Positions 36,230 through 44,448 of a DNA stretch of 64,000 nt are shown in pieces. The DNA comes from DASSUW01 sp963730535 (GTDB lineage Bacteria; Actinomycetota; Thermoleophilia; Solirubrobacterales; Solirubrobacteraceae). The notes under the pieces were generated by a model, which searched no databases, had not been told where the DNA came from, and saw only the letters and a list, made by a program, of their open reading frames with translations. The position numbers and the translations under genes are program-made. Numbering within the stretch: the stretch's first letter is position 1; every line of letters starts with the position of its first letter. The stretch is taken from positions 186,001 through 250,000 of the forward strand of contig CAVSRU010000007.1 in the NCBI GenBank assembly GCA_963730535.1, written 5' to 3'.

Positions 36230-36287
36230 CGGCCGGAGCCTACGCCGGTGCTCGACAAACCTGGCGGTCAGCGGATACGGTCGGGCC

Positions 36288-38600
36288 GTGCGGGAAAGGT
36301 TGACCGGTCAGGAGCGGCGACTGCGCGTCCTGCTCATCGTCCACGCGGTGTGGAGCGCGCTGCTGGCGCTGAACTACATCTTCAGCGGCGACACCGAGTG
36401 GTTCGGCTCGCTCCCGAACTCGTTCGCCAAGGACGTCCTCTTCGTCGCGCTCTCGGCCATCGGCGCCGCCGACGTCCGCCGCCGCGGCTGGGCGGCCCTG
36501 GTCATCGCCGCGGGATACGTAGCGCTGGTCCTCGGGCAGGTCGCGACCCTCGTCAGGGGCGGCACCGACCCGGTGGACATGCCGGTGATCGGCGAGATCT
36601 CCGGTACCGCGGCGCTCGTCGGCTGGATGGTGATCGACATCGCGCTCGCCGCGCTGTTCGTGGCGTGGTGGGTGTCCGCCGTGCGCGCCCGTCACAAGCT
36701 GCGCTATCTCCATCCGATCGGCTTCCTGGCGCTCGCCTCGCTCGCCGAGGTGCTCGTCCAGGGCAAGAAGGAGGTGATCCCGCCCGAGAAGATCGCCCTC
36801 AACGTCGACAACTATCTGGCCTCGCTGAACGCCAAGGACAAGAGCCGCGTCCAGCTGGCGCTGATCGCGCTTGCGCTGTGGCCGATGCTCACCCTCCGCC
36901 CGCCGCTGCCCGTGCTCTCACCGGAGGCGCGCAAGAGCTTCCTGGAGCGCCGGTTCGTCGAGAGGATCGGCGGTCGGCGCGTGCTGAGGCCGCTGCGGCC
37001 GGTGCTCCAGATCATGATCCGCAACGCCTCGCAGATGGCGTACTTGGGCTACTACGGCGACCCGGACTCATGGGCCTCGATCAAGTACCGCCCCTATAAG
37101 GATCGCCAGCCCGACGGGCGCCCTCCACGGCCGAGCGACGCGATCGCCCCCCCGCTCCACACCCTGACCACGATGCCGCGCGATGCGTACGACATCGTCG
37201 TGGTCGGCTCGGGCGCCGCGGGCGGCATCCTCGCCCATCGCTTCGCCGAGGCGGGCCGCCGCGTGCTCGTGATCGAGCGGGGACCGCACGTCGACCCCCG
37301 GCAGTTCACCGACGACGAGGTCGGCCAGTATCTGCGGCTCTACAACCAGGGCGCGCTCCAGCTGTCGACCAGCTTCGGGCTCCAGGTGCTCCAGGGGATG
37401 TGCGTCGGAGGCGGCACGACGATCAACAACGCGCTCTGCCTCGACCCGCCCGCCGAGGTGCTCGAGCAGTGGAGGGCGAGCGGCGTCGAACCGGACGAGC
37501 TGCGTGCGGCGATCGAGTGCGTCCGCAAGTGGCTCGGCGTCCAGGAGATCCGCGAGGAGACGACGACCAAGGCGGCGCAGCGCTTCGGCGAGGCGGTCAA
37601 GGCCCTCGATCTCCCCGGCCGCCTCGAGGTGATGTCGGCCAACATCTCCACCGCCTGCCGGGGAACCGGTTACTGCAACATCGGCTGCGCGTACGGCGCG
37701 AAGCTGTCCACGCTGGACTCCGTGCTCCCGTGGGCGCAGCAGAAGTACGGGCTGGATGTACTCGCCGACGCCGAGGTCGAGAGGATCGTCGCCGGCAACG
37801 GGCGCGCTCACGCCGTGCAGGCACGCCACGCCAGCGGCGAGCCCGTGACCGTGGCCGCGGAGCAGATCGTCGTGGCCGCCGGGGCGATCGGCTCGAGCTG
37901 GCTGCTGCAGCGCAGCGGCCTCGGCGGCGATGCGGTCGGCGAGGGTCTGCACTTCAACATCAACTCGCCGCTCACGGCCGACTTCCCGGAGGTCATGGAT
38001 TCGTTCGCGGGCATCCAGATGTCCCACGCGTACGTGCCCGAGGGTCGCGTGCCCGGCTATCTGGTCGAGACCTGGTTCAACCCCCCGGCCACGCAGGCCC
38101 TGGCCATGCCCGGCTGGTTCGACCGCCACTTCGACAACATGTGCCGGTACCGCCACATGGCGTGCGGCGGCGTGCTCGTGGGCACCACGACACCGGGGCG
38201 CGTGAAGCCGTCGCGCTCAGGGCCGCAGATCGAGTACCGCGAGTCGGACAAGGACCGCGGCAGCGTCGTCACGGGCCTGCAGGTCGCCGGCCGGATCTTC
38301 CTCGAGGCGGACGCGACGCGGGTGATGCCGGCCACCTTCGCCTACCACGAGTACCGCACGCCGGCCTCGCTGGACCGGCTGCCCGCGGACATCCGCGAAG
38401 CCGGCGACCTCCTCCTCACGAGCGCGCATCCCCAGGGCGGCAACGCGATCGGTGCGGTGGTCGACGACGAGTTCCGCGTGCGCGGCTTCGAGAACCTCTA
38501 CGTCTGCGACGCGAGCGTGTTCCCGAGCAGCGTGCACGTGAACCCGCAGCTCACGGTGATGGGCATGGCCCAGTACGCCGCGCGCCGTATCTTGGATTGA
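36288..38600 (+). CDS. GMC-family FAD oxidoreductase with N-terminal four-helix membrane domain
   Basis: 770 residues from GTG. Residues about 15-135 form four transmembrane helices (VLLIVHAVWSALLALNYIF, FAKDVLFVALSAIGAA, WAALVIAAGYVALVLGQV, AALVGWMVIDIALAALFVAWW). The remainder is a GMC oxidoreductase: IVVVGSGAAGGILAHRFAEAG, GGGTTINNALCLDPP, the Cys-rich insert CRGTGYCNIGCAYGAK, GAIGSSWLLQRSG, and the C-terminal HPQGGNAIGAV ... CDASVFPSSVHVNPQLTVMGMAQ with active-site His/Asn. Membrane attachment suggests that electrons pass to quinone or an unknown redox partner. The stop overlaps the next ATG by one base. Confidence 0.88.
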   Translation: MRERLTGQERRLRVLLIVHAVWSALLALNYIFSGDTEWFGSLPNSFAKDVLFVALSAIGAADVRRRGWAALVIAAGYVALVLGQVATLVRGGTDPVDMPVIGEISGTAALVGWMVIDIALAALFVAWWVSAVRARHKLRYLHPIGFLALASLAEVLVQGKKEVIPPEKIALNVDNYLASLNAKDKSRVQLALIALALWPMLTLRPPLPVLSPEARKSFLERRFVERIGGRRVLRPLRPVLQIMIRNASQMAYLGYYGDPDSWASIKYRPYKDRQPDGRPPRPSDAIAPPLHTLTTMPRDAYDIVVVGSGAAGGILAHRFAEAGRRVLVIERGPHVDPRQFTDDEVGQYLRLYNQGALQLSTSFGLQVLQGMCVGGGTTINNALCLDPPAEVLEQWRASGVEPDELRAAIECVRKWLGVQEIREETTTKAAQRFGEAVKALDLPGRLEVMSANISTACRGTGYCNIGCAYGAKLSTLDSVLPWAQQKYGLDVLADAEVERIVAGNGRAHAVQARHASGEPVTVAAEQIVVAAGAIGSSWLLQRSGLGGDAVGEGLHFNINSPLTADFPEVMDSFAGIQMSHAYVPEGRVPGYLVETWFNPPATQALAMPGWFDRHFDNMCRYRHMACGGVLVGTTTPGRVKPSRSGPQIEYRESDKDRGSVVTGLQVAGRIFLEADATRVMPATFAYHEYRTPASLDRLPADIREAGDLLLTSAHPQGGNAIGAVVDDEFRVRGFENLYVCDASVFPSSVHVNPQLTVMGMAQYAARRILD

Positions 38601-39733
38601 TGCGCATCGTGATCGTGGGCGCCGGCACGTTCGGCGCCTCGCTGGCCTGGCAGCTCGCGCGGGCGGGCGAGCGGGTGACGCTCGTGGACCAGTTCGAGCC
38701 GGGCGACCGGCGCGCGAGCTCGGGGGGCGAGACGCGGCTGCTGCGGTGCTCGCACGGCGCCGACGCCGACTACACCGCGATGGCCCGCCGCGCCCGCGCG
38801 CTGTGGCGAGAGCTCGAGGCCGAGTCCGGCGAGACGCTCGTGCTCGAGCCCGGCCTGGCCTGGTTCGCCCACGGCGACGACGGCTGGGAGGCGGCGTCGG
38901 CCCGCGCGCTGGCCGCTCAGGGCATCCCGGCGGAGTGCCTCGATCCCGACGACGCCGCGCGGCTGTACCCGAGCCTCGGCACCAGCGACCTCGCGTTCGT
39001 GCTGCTCGAGCCGGAGGCGGGCGTGGTCCGCGCCCAGCGGGCCGTGCGCGCGCTCGCGGCCCGGGCCGCCGCGCACGGCGCCCGCGTGGTGCGCGGGCGG
39101 GCGGACGCCGGCGACCCGCGCGTCGTCGCGCTCGAGGACGGCACGCGGCTCTCGGGCGACGTCGTCGTGTGGGCCTGCGGCGCCTGGCACGCCCGCCTGT
39201 TCGGAGACCTCGTGACGATCCGGGTGACCCGCCAGGAGCTGCTGTTCCTCGACGGCGGCCCCGGGTGGCGCGACGTGCCGGCGTGGGTGGACTACGACCG
39301 CGCGATGTACGGCACCGGCGATCTCGACGGGCTCGGCGTCAAGGCCGCCGTCGACCTCGACGGGCCGCCGCTCGACCCCGACGACGAGCTGGCCGACGAG
39401 GCGACGACCGAGCCGGCCGTCCGCGCCTACCTCGCCGAGCGGTTCCCCGCCCTGGAGCACGCGCCGCTTGCCGAGGTGCGGGCGTGCCGCTACGAGCTCT
39501 CCCCCGACTCGCACTTCGTCGCCGCCCCCCATCCCGACCACGAGAATGTCTGGCTGCTCGGCGGCGGCTCCGGCCACGGCTTCAAGCACGGCCCGGCGAT
39601 GGCCGAGCGCGTGGCGGCGGCGCTGGCCGGCGGCCCTCCGCTGCCCCAGCACTTCGCGCTCGGCGAGCGCAGCCCGGCACGCGGTTTCCGAACCGCTGGC
39701 TCCGTCTACGGAGCCAGCACCGCGCCGGACTGA
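38600..39733 (+). CDS. DAO-family FAD oxidoreductase (sarcosine oxidase-like)
   Basis: 377 residues. FAD-binding IVIVGAGTFGASLAWQLARAGERVTLVDQ, the covalent-flavin region of monomeric sarcosine oxidases is approached by SSGGETRLLRCSHGADADYTAMARRA, and the C-terminus has ELSPDSHFVAAPHPDHENVWLLGGGSGHGFKHGPAM. Related enzymes oxidise N-methyl amino acids or other secondary amines. It is coupled (TGATG) to the GMC oxidoreductase gene, so the two may act on one pathway, but nothing in the sequence shows which. Convergent overlap of 28 bp with the AI-2E gene. Confidence 0.87.
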   Translation: MRIVIVGAGTFGASLAWQLARAGERVTLVDQFEPGDRRASSGGETRLLRCSHGADADYTAMARRARALWRELEAESGETLVLEPGLAWFAHGDDGWEAASARALAAQGIPAECLDPDDAARLYPSLGTSDLAFVLLEPEAGVVRAQRAVRALAARAAAHGARVVRGRADAGDPRVVALEDGTRLSGDVVVWACGAWHARLFGDLVTIRVTRQELLFLDGGPGWRDVPAWVDYDRAMYGTGDLDGLGVKAAVDLDGPPLDPDDELADEATTEPAVRAYLAERFPALEHAPLAEVRACRYELSPDSHFVAAPHPDHENVWLLGGGSGHGFKHGPAMAERVAAALAGGPPLPQHFALGERSPARGFRTAGSVYGASTAPD

Positions 39734-40845
39734 CGGGTCTCGCGCCGCTCGCGCGTGTACTGCAGCACGGCGGCGGTGACCGCCGCGATCGGGACGGCCA
39801 GGAAGGCGCCGACGACGCCGGCCAGCACGCCGCCCGCGGCCAGCGCCAGGAGGAGGCCGACAGGGTGCAGCGACAGCTTGCGGCCGACGACGATCGGATA
39901 GAAGACGTTGCCCTCGAGTTGCTGCACGCCGACGATCACCGCGAGGATGATCAGCGCCGCCCCGAGCCCGTTGGCCACGAGCGCGACGAGCACCGCGGCC
40001 GCGCCGGCCACGAACGCGCCCACCACCGGGAAGAAGGCGGCCACGAAGGTCAGGACGATCAGCGGGATGGCCACGGGGACGCCGACGACCAGCAGCGCCA
40101 CCCCGATCAGCACCGCGTCGATGGTGGCGACGAGGACGACGCCCTGCACGTACGCGCTCAGCGCCGCCCACGAACGCCCGCTGACCTCGCGCAGCATCGG
40201 CTGGCGATCCTCGTGGAACAGCTCGAGGACCCACTCCCACAGCCGCGGGCCGTCCTTGAGGAAGAAGAACGTGAGCACGACGATGAGGACGACGGCCGCG
40301 GCCCACTTGGTCAGCAGGACCGCGCCGGTGAGCACCTCATTGGCCACCGCGCTGCCCTGGACGGAGGAGAGCGCGTCGTCGATGGCGCGGTCGAGGTCCG
40401 CGCGCCCGACGCCGACCGGCTCGAGCACGCCGACGGCCTGCCGCGCGCCGTCCTGGACGTTGGTGACCAGCTCGTCGACCTGGGAGAGCACCCCGGGGAT
40501 GATCAGCGCCCACAGCCCGAAGAACACGACGACGGCGAACAGCGTCGTGGCCGAGGCCGCCGGCGCCGGCCGCCAGCGGCGGCTGAGCAGCCACCGGTAG
40601 ATCGGCAGGAGCAGCGCCGTGAGCAGCACGGCGATGACGACCGGCAGCACCACCAGCATCATCCGCGCGGCGCCGAGGGCCACCAGTAGGAGGCCGCCGA
40701 TGACGATGCCCGCGCGCAGCGTGACGGCCGAGGCGACCGCGAGGCCGCGCGGCACCGCGTCGTCGCCCTTCAGCAGCGACGTCTGGCGCTCCGGGGGGCG
40801 GTCATCGGATCGCGACCGGCGCGACTGCAAGGGAGCGGCGGCCAT
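39706..40845 (-). CDS. AI-2E family transporter
   Basis: 379 residues, polytopic, with eight predicted helices. Landmarks are the N-terminal pair (VIGGLLLVALGAARMMLVVLPVVIAVLLTALLLPIYRWL), the middle VVLIVVLTFFFLKDG, and the family-typical C-terminal stretch AFFPVVGAFVAGAAAVLVALVANG with YPIVVGRKLSLHPVGLLLALAAGG. Members include AI-2 exporters and Na/H antiporters, so transport substrate is open. The start MAAAPLQSRRSRS at 40845 is chosen because upstream sequence is intergenic in character. Confidence 0.88.
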   Translation of the reverse strand: MAAAPLQSRRSRSDDRPPERQTSLLKGDDAVPRGLAVASAVTLRAGIVIGGLLLVALGAARMMLVVLPVVIAVLLTALLLPIYRWLLSRRWRPAPAASATTLFAVVVFFGLWALIIPGVLSQVDELVTNVQDGARQAVGVLEPVGVGRADLDRAIDDALSSVQGSAVANEVLTGAVLLTKWAAAVVLIVVLTFFFLKDGPRLWEWVLELFHEDRQPMLREVSGRSWAALSAYVQGVVLVATIDAVLIGVALLVVGVPVAIPLIVLTFVAAFFPVVGAFVAGAAAVLVALVANGLGAALIILAVIVGVQQLEGNVFYPIVVGRKLSLHPVGLLLALAAGGVLAGVVGAFLAVPIAAVTAAVLQYTRERRETRQSGAVLAP

Positions 40846-40927
40846 CGGGGTTGGGATAGCCGCCAAGATCGTCGGCCAAACCAGGCGCCCTCGAACTCGG
40901 GTTGCTCGAATCGGGATAATTCCGGGA

Positions 40928-42358
40928 GTGGCAGCTTCTGGGGACAGCGTCCGTCGACGCCAGTCGTGCGTGCTCGTGGTCGGCAACGTCGAGCCCGAGG
41001 TGTCGCCCTGGCTGCGGGCCGGACGGCACGCGATCACCGCCGTCCGGGATGTGAGAGAGGCAAGCCGGGCGCTCGACGAGACGCCCGCCGACCTCGTGAT
41101 CGTGGACCGCGCCGGCACGCTCGACGCCGCCGACGTCTGCCGTGCCCTGCGCGAGGACGCGCGGCTCGAGGAGGCGTGGCTGCTGGCGATCACCGTGCAG
41201 GCTCAGGGGCGGATGGCCGACGCGGTGCTCGACGCCGGCGCCGACGACTACCTGCACCGCCCGTTCACCCGCGCCGAGCTGCTGGCGCGCGCCCGCGCCG
41301 GCCTACGCGCCGCGCAGCAGCGCGCGGACGACGCGCTGATGCGGGCGATGATGGAGAACGTGCCGGGCGCCATCTACCGCTCCGCCTGGCACGCCGACTA
41401 CGCGCTCGAGCTGATCAGCGACGAGATCGAGCGCATCTCCGGGTATCCGGCCGCCAACTTCCTCGCCAGCCGGCGCCGCACGCTGATGAGCATCATCCAC
41501 CCGGACGACCACGAGCACGTCCTCAGCACGGTCTCGCAGGCCCACGCCGACGGGGAGCCGTTCTCGTTCGAGTACCGGATCATGCGCGCCGACGGCGAGG
41601 TCCGGTGGGTGCTCGACCGCGGCCAGCTGGTGTCGAGCGCCGGCGGCCGCGTCTGGTGCGACGGCGCGATCTTCGACATCACCGAGCGGCGTGCGGCCGA
41701 GGAGGCGCTGCGCCGGCGGGAGATCGAGCAGGCCCGCACCGACGAGCTGCGCGCGTCGCGTGCCCGGATCGTCGAAGCGGCCGACAACGCCCGGCGCCGG
41801 ATCGAGCGCGACCTGCACGACGGCGCGCAGCAACGGCTGGTCGGCCTCGCGCTCGAGGTCCGCATGGCGCGGACGCGCGTGGAGAAGGAGCCCACGTCCG
41901 CCGGCCCGTTCCTCGATCACGTCGCCAAGGCGCTCTCCGAGGCCTCGGAGGAGCTGCGCGAGCTGGCCCGCGGCATCCATCCCGCGCTGCTCACCGAGCG
42001 GGGGCTGGCGCCGGCGATCACGGCGCTCGCCTCGCGCGCGCCGGTGCCGGTGGAGGTCGTCGAGCTGCCGGAGGAGCGGCTGCCGGCCGCGACCGAGGCC
42101 ACCGCGTACTTCACGGTCGCCGAGGCGCTGACCAACGTCGCCAAGTACGCCGACGCGACCCATGCCAGCGTGCGGCTGGCGCGCGAGAACGGCGCGCTCG
42201 AGATCGAGGTCCGCGACGACGGAAAGGGCGGCGCGGCCGCCGCCCCCGGCTCGGGGCTGAGTGGCCTCGCCGACCGCCTCGGCGCGCTCGACGGCTCGCT
42301 CGAGGTCGAGAGCCCGCCCGGGGTGGGCACCGTGGTGCGCGCGATGCTACCCCTCTGA
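40928..42358 (+). CDS. orphan PAS histidine kinase with N-terminal pseudo-receiver
   Basis: 476 residues from GTG. Residues 13-125 look like a receiver (CVLVVGNVEPE ... LVIVDRAG ... VLDAGADDYLHRPFTRAELLARARAGL) but lack the acidic Mg-binding pair at the first strand, so phosphorylation is doubtful. A PAS_3 fold follows (YALELISDEIERISGYPAANFL ... IIHPDDHEHV ... FEYRIMRADGEVRWV), then HisKA_3 (RRRIERDLHDGAQQRLVGLALEVRM) and an intact HATPase (VAEALTNVAKYADATH, DDGKGG, GSGLSGLADRL). No response regulator is adjacent and no membrane helix is visible, so it is likely a cytosolic orphan kinase. Confidence 0.88.
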   Translation: MAASGDSVRRRQSCVLVVGNVEPEVSPWLRAGRHAITAVRDVREASRALDETPADLVIVDRAGTLDAADVCRALREDARLEEAWLLAITVQAQGRMADAVLDAGADDYLHRPFTRAELLARARAGLRAAQQRADDALMRAMMENVPGAIYRSAWHADYALELISDEIERISGYPAANFLASRRRTLMSIIHPDDHEHVLSTVSQAHADGEPFSFEYRIMRADGEVRWVLDRGQLVSSAGGRVWCDGAIFDITERRAAEEALRRREIEQARTDELRASRARIVEAADNARRRIERDLHDGAQQRLVGLALEVRMARTRVEKEPTSAGPFLDHVAKALSEASEELRELARGIHPALLTERGLAPAITALASRAPVPVEVVELPEERLPAATEATAYFTVAEALTNVAKYADATHASVRLARENGALEIEVRDDGKGGAAAAPGSGLSGLADRLGALDGSLEVESPPGVGTVVRAMLPL

Positions 42359-42913
42359 CAGCGCCGCCCCGAGCGCCCGCGCGTCCTCGAACAGCGTCGC
42401 CCGCAGCGCGGGGCTGCGAAGCGCGGCGGCGGGGTGATAGAGCGGGAACAGCGTGCGCGCGCGCTCCGTCCGCACGGTGCCGTGCACGTCCGAGATCTTC
42501 ACGCCGGGGGCGAAATGGGCGAGCGCGTGGCGACCCAGCGGCACCACGAGCCGCGGCTGCACGAGCGCCAGCTCGGCCTCGAGCCACGGCATGTGGTGGG
42601 CGACCTCGTCGGCGCGGGGATCGCGGTTGCCGGGCGGCCGCGCCTTCACGACGTTGGTGATGTAGACGCCGGCGCGCTCGAGTCCGGCCGCGCCGAGAAG
42701 CTCGTCGAGCAGCTGCCCGGCCCGACCGACGAACGGCCGCCCCAGCGCGTCCTCGGTGGCGCCGGGAGCCTCGCCGACGAGCATCACGTCCGCAGTCGCG
42801 CTCCCTTCCCCTGGCACCATGTTCGTGCACGTCTCGCACGGCTGGAAACCGCAGCCGCCATGGCTGCGTATCTCCTCGCGGAGACCGTCGAACGTCAGGG
42901 GAGGACCCGCCAT
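42347..42913 (-). CDS. uracil-DNA glycosylase, family-4-like with reduced Fe-S cysteines
   Basis: 188 residues. Motif A GEAPGATEDALGRPFVGRAGQLLDELL and motif B YHPAAALRSPAL are of family 4, which removes uracil from DNA. The N-terminal Cys pair is present (PC26ETC29), but the other two cluster ligands are changed: VVKARPPGNRDP has Ala instead of Cys and EVAHHMPWL has His. So a canonical [4Fe-4S] site is incomplete unless His or C21 substitutes. Its ATG (42913-42911) overlaps the ATG of the divergent gene in a CATG. Convergent overlap of 12 bp with the kinase gene. Confidence 0.85.
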   Translation of the reverse strand: MAGPPLTFDGLREEIRSHGGCGFQPCETCTNMVPGEGSATADVMLVGEAPGATEDALGRPFVGRAGQLLDELLGAAGLERAGVYITNVVKARPPGNRDPRADEVAHHMPWLEAELALVQPRLVVPLGRHALAHFAPGVKISDVHGTVRTERARTLFPLYHPAAALRSPALRATLFEDARALGAALSEG

Positions 42914-43820
42914 GAAGCGCATGCTGACGATGGCCATCGTGCTCTGCACGCTCCAAGCGCCGGCCGTGGCCGCGCACACGAGCTATCCGGAGACGATCCC
43001 GCTCCCGAACGGCTGGCAGCCCGAGGGCATCGCAACGGACGGCGACACGTTCTACGCGGGCTCGCGGGCGACGGGCTCGATCTGGCGCGGCGACCTGCGG
43101 TCCGGTCGCGGCGAGCCGCTCGTCACCCGCGTGGGCGGCGCCGCCCTCGGCATGAAGGTCGACAAGCGCGACCGGCTGTTCGTCGCCGGCGGCGGGACCG
43201 GCACCGCGCGCGTGTACGACGCCGACGACGGCGACCTGCTGGCCGAGTACCCGCTCGTCGCGGCGCCGCCCACGTTCATCAACGACGTCACGCTCACCAA
43301 GCGCGCGGCGTACTTCACCGACTCGCGGAGCGACAAGCTGCACGTCCTCGACTTCCACGGCAAGCGCCTGCCGGCAGCGGCGCGCGCGCTGCCGCTGACC
43401 GGCGACTTCGAGATCGACGGCGATACGAACACGCTCGAGCTCAACGGGATCGCCGCGACCAAGCGGGGACGGCGGCTGATCGCCGTGCAGACCCGCACCG
43501 GGAAGCTCTTCCTGATCCGCCCGCGCAGCGGGGACACCGAGGAGATCGACCTCGGCGCCGGCAGCGTGCCGAACGGCGACGGGCTGCTGCTCGACGGCCG
43601 CACGCTCTACGTCGTCCAGAACCTGCTCAACCAGATCGCGGTCATCCGGCTCGACCGCGGGCTCGACGACGGGCGCATCGTCCGCCACCTGACCGACGAC
43701 GACTTCGACGTGCCCACCACGCTCGCCGAAGGACGCCGGTATCTGTGGACGGTGAACGCGCGCTTCACCACCCCTCCGACCCCCGACACGGAGTACGACG
43801 TGGTGCGCGTCAGTCGATGA
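42912..43820 (+). CDS. secreted SMP-30/NHL-like beta-propeller protein
   Basis: 302 residues. ATG 42912 has a strong upstream GGGGAGGA, so this start is well supported; a Sec signal MKRMLTMAIVLCTLQAPAVAAH follows. Repeating blade-like units are visible (GWQPEGIATDGDTFYAGSRATGSIWRGDL, ALGMKVDKRDRLFVAGGG, TFINDVTLTKRAAYFTDSRSDKLHVLD, LNGIAATKRGRRLIAVQTRTGKLFLI, NGDGLLLDGRTLYVVQN), matching six-bladed gluconolactonase-like propellers. Metal or lactonase residues cannot be assigned with confidence. Overlaps the convergent regulator gene by 11 bp. Confidence 0.8.
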   Translation: MKRMLTMAIVLCTLQAPAVAAHTSYPETIPLPNGWQPEGIATDGDTFYAGSRATGSIWRGDLRSGRGEPLVTRVGGAALGMKVDKRDRLFVAGGGTGTARVYDADDGDLLAEYPLVAAPPTFINDVTLTKRAAYFTDSRSDKLHVLDFHGKRLPAAARALPLTGDFEIDGDTNTLELNGIAATKRGRRLIAVQTRTGKLFLIRPRSGDTEEIDLGAGSVPNGDGLLLDGRTLYVVQNLLNQIAVIRLDRGLDDGRIVRHLTDDDFDVPTTLAEGRRYLWTVNARFTTPPTPDTEYDVVRVSR

Positions 43821-44448
43821 GCCGGCGCTCGACCGCCCAGCGGCTCAGCTCGTGCCGGTTGGAGAGCTGCAGCTTGCGCAGCACCGCCGACACGTGCGCC
43901 TCGACGGTCTTGGCGGAGATCGAGAGCCGCTGGGCGATCTCCTTGTACATGTAGCCGCGCGCGATGTGGCGCAGCACCTCGCGCTCGCGCGGGGACAGCT
44001 GGTCGAACTGCGGGTCGACCTCGCGCTCCGGGAGGCCGCCCGCGAACGCGTCGAGCACGAAGCCGGCCAGGCGGGGAGAGAAGACCGCGTCGCCGTCGGC
44101 CACGCGGCGCACCGCGTCGGCCAGCTCGTCGCCGGAGATCGTCTTCGTCACGTAGCCGCGCGCGCCGGCGCGGATGACCGCGATCACGTCCTCCGGCGCG
44201 TCGCTCACCGACAGCGCGAGGAAGCGCTGGGCGGGGCGGCGGAGGGCGACCTGGCGGATGACCTCCACCCCGCCCCCGCCGGGCATCTGCACGTCGAGCA
44301 GCACGACGTCCGGCTCGGCGTCGAGCACGAGCCGTACGGCGTCCTCCACCGACGGCGCGTCGCCGAGCACGTCGACGAGGCCGTCGAGCTCGGCCCGGAC
44401 GCCGGCCCGGAACAGGTGGTGGTCGTCGACGATGACGACCGAGGTCAT
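43810..44448 (-). CDS. NarL/LuxR-family response regulator (PspC-kinase partner)
   Basis: 212 residues. Receiver with D8/D9, phospho-acceptor D52 (VVLLDVQMPGGGG), and the GYVTKTISGDELADAV lysine region; LuxR HTH LSPREREVLRHIARGYMYKEIAQRLSISAKTVEAHVSAVLRKL. Its start overlaps the kinase gene by 4 bp (ATGA), so the pair is cotranscribed. Likely regulates the linked PspC/LiaF-like membrane proteins in response to envelope stress. Confidence 0.93.
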   Translation of the reverse strand: MTSVVIVDDHHLFRAGVRAELDGLVDVLGDAPSVEDAVRLVLDAEPDVVLLDVQMPGGGGVEVIRQVALRRPAQRFLALSVSDAPEDVIAVIRAGARGYVTKTISGDELADAVRRVADGDAVFSPRLAGFVLDAFAGGLPEREVDPQFDQLSPREREVLRHIARGYMYKEIAQRLSISAKTVEAHVSAVLRKLQLSNRHELSRWAVERRLID

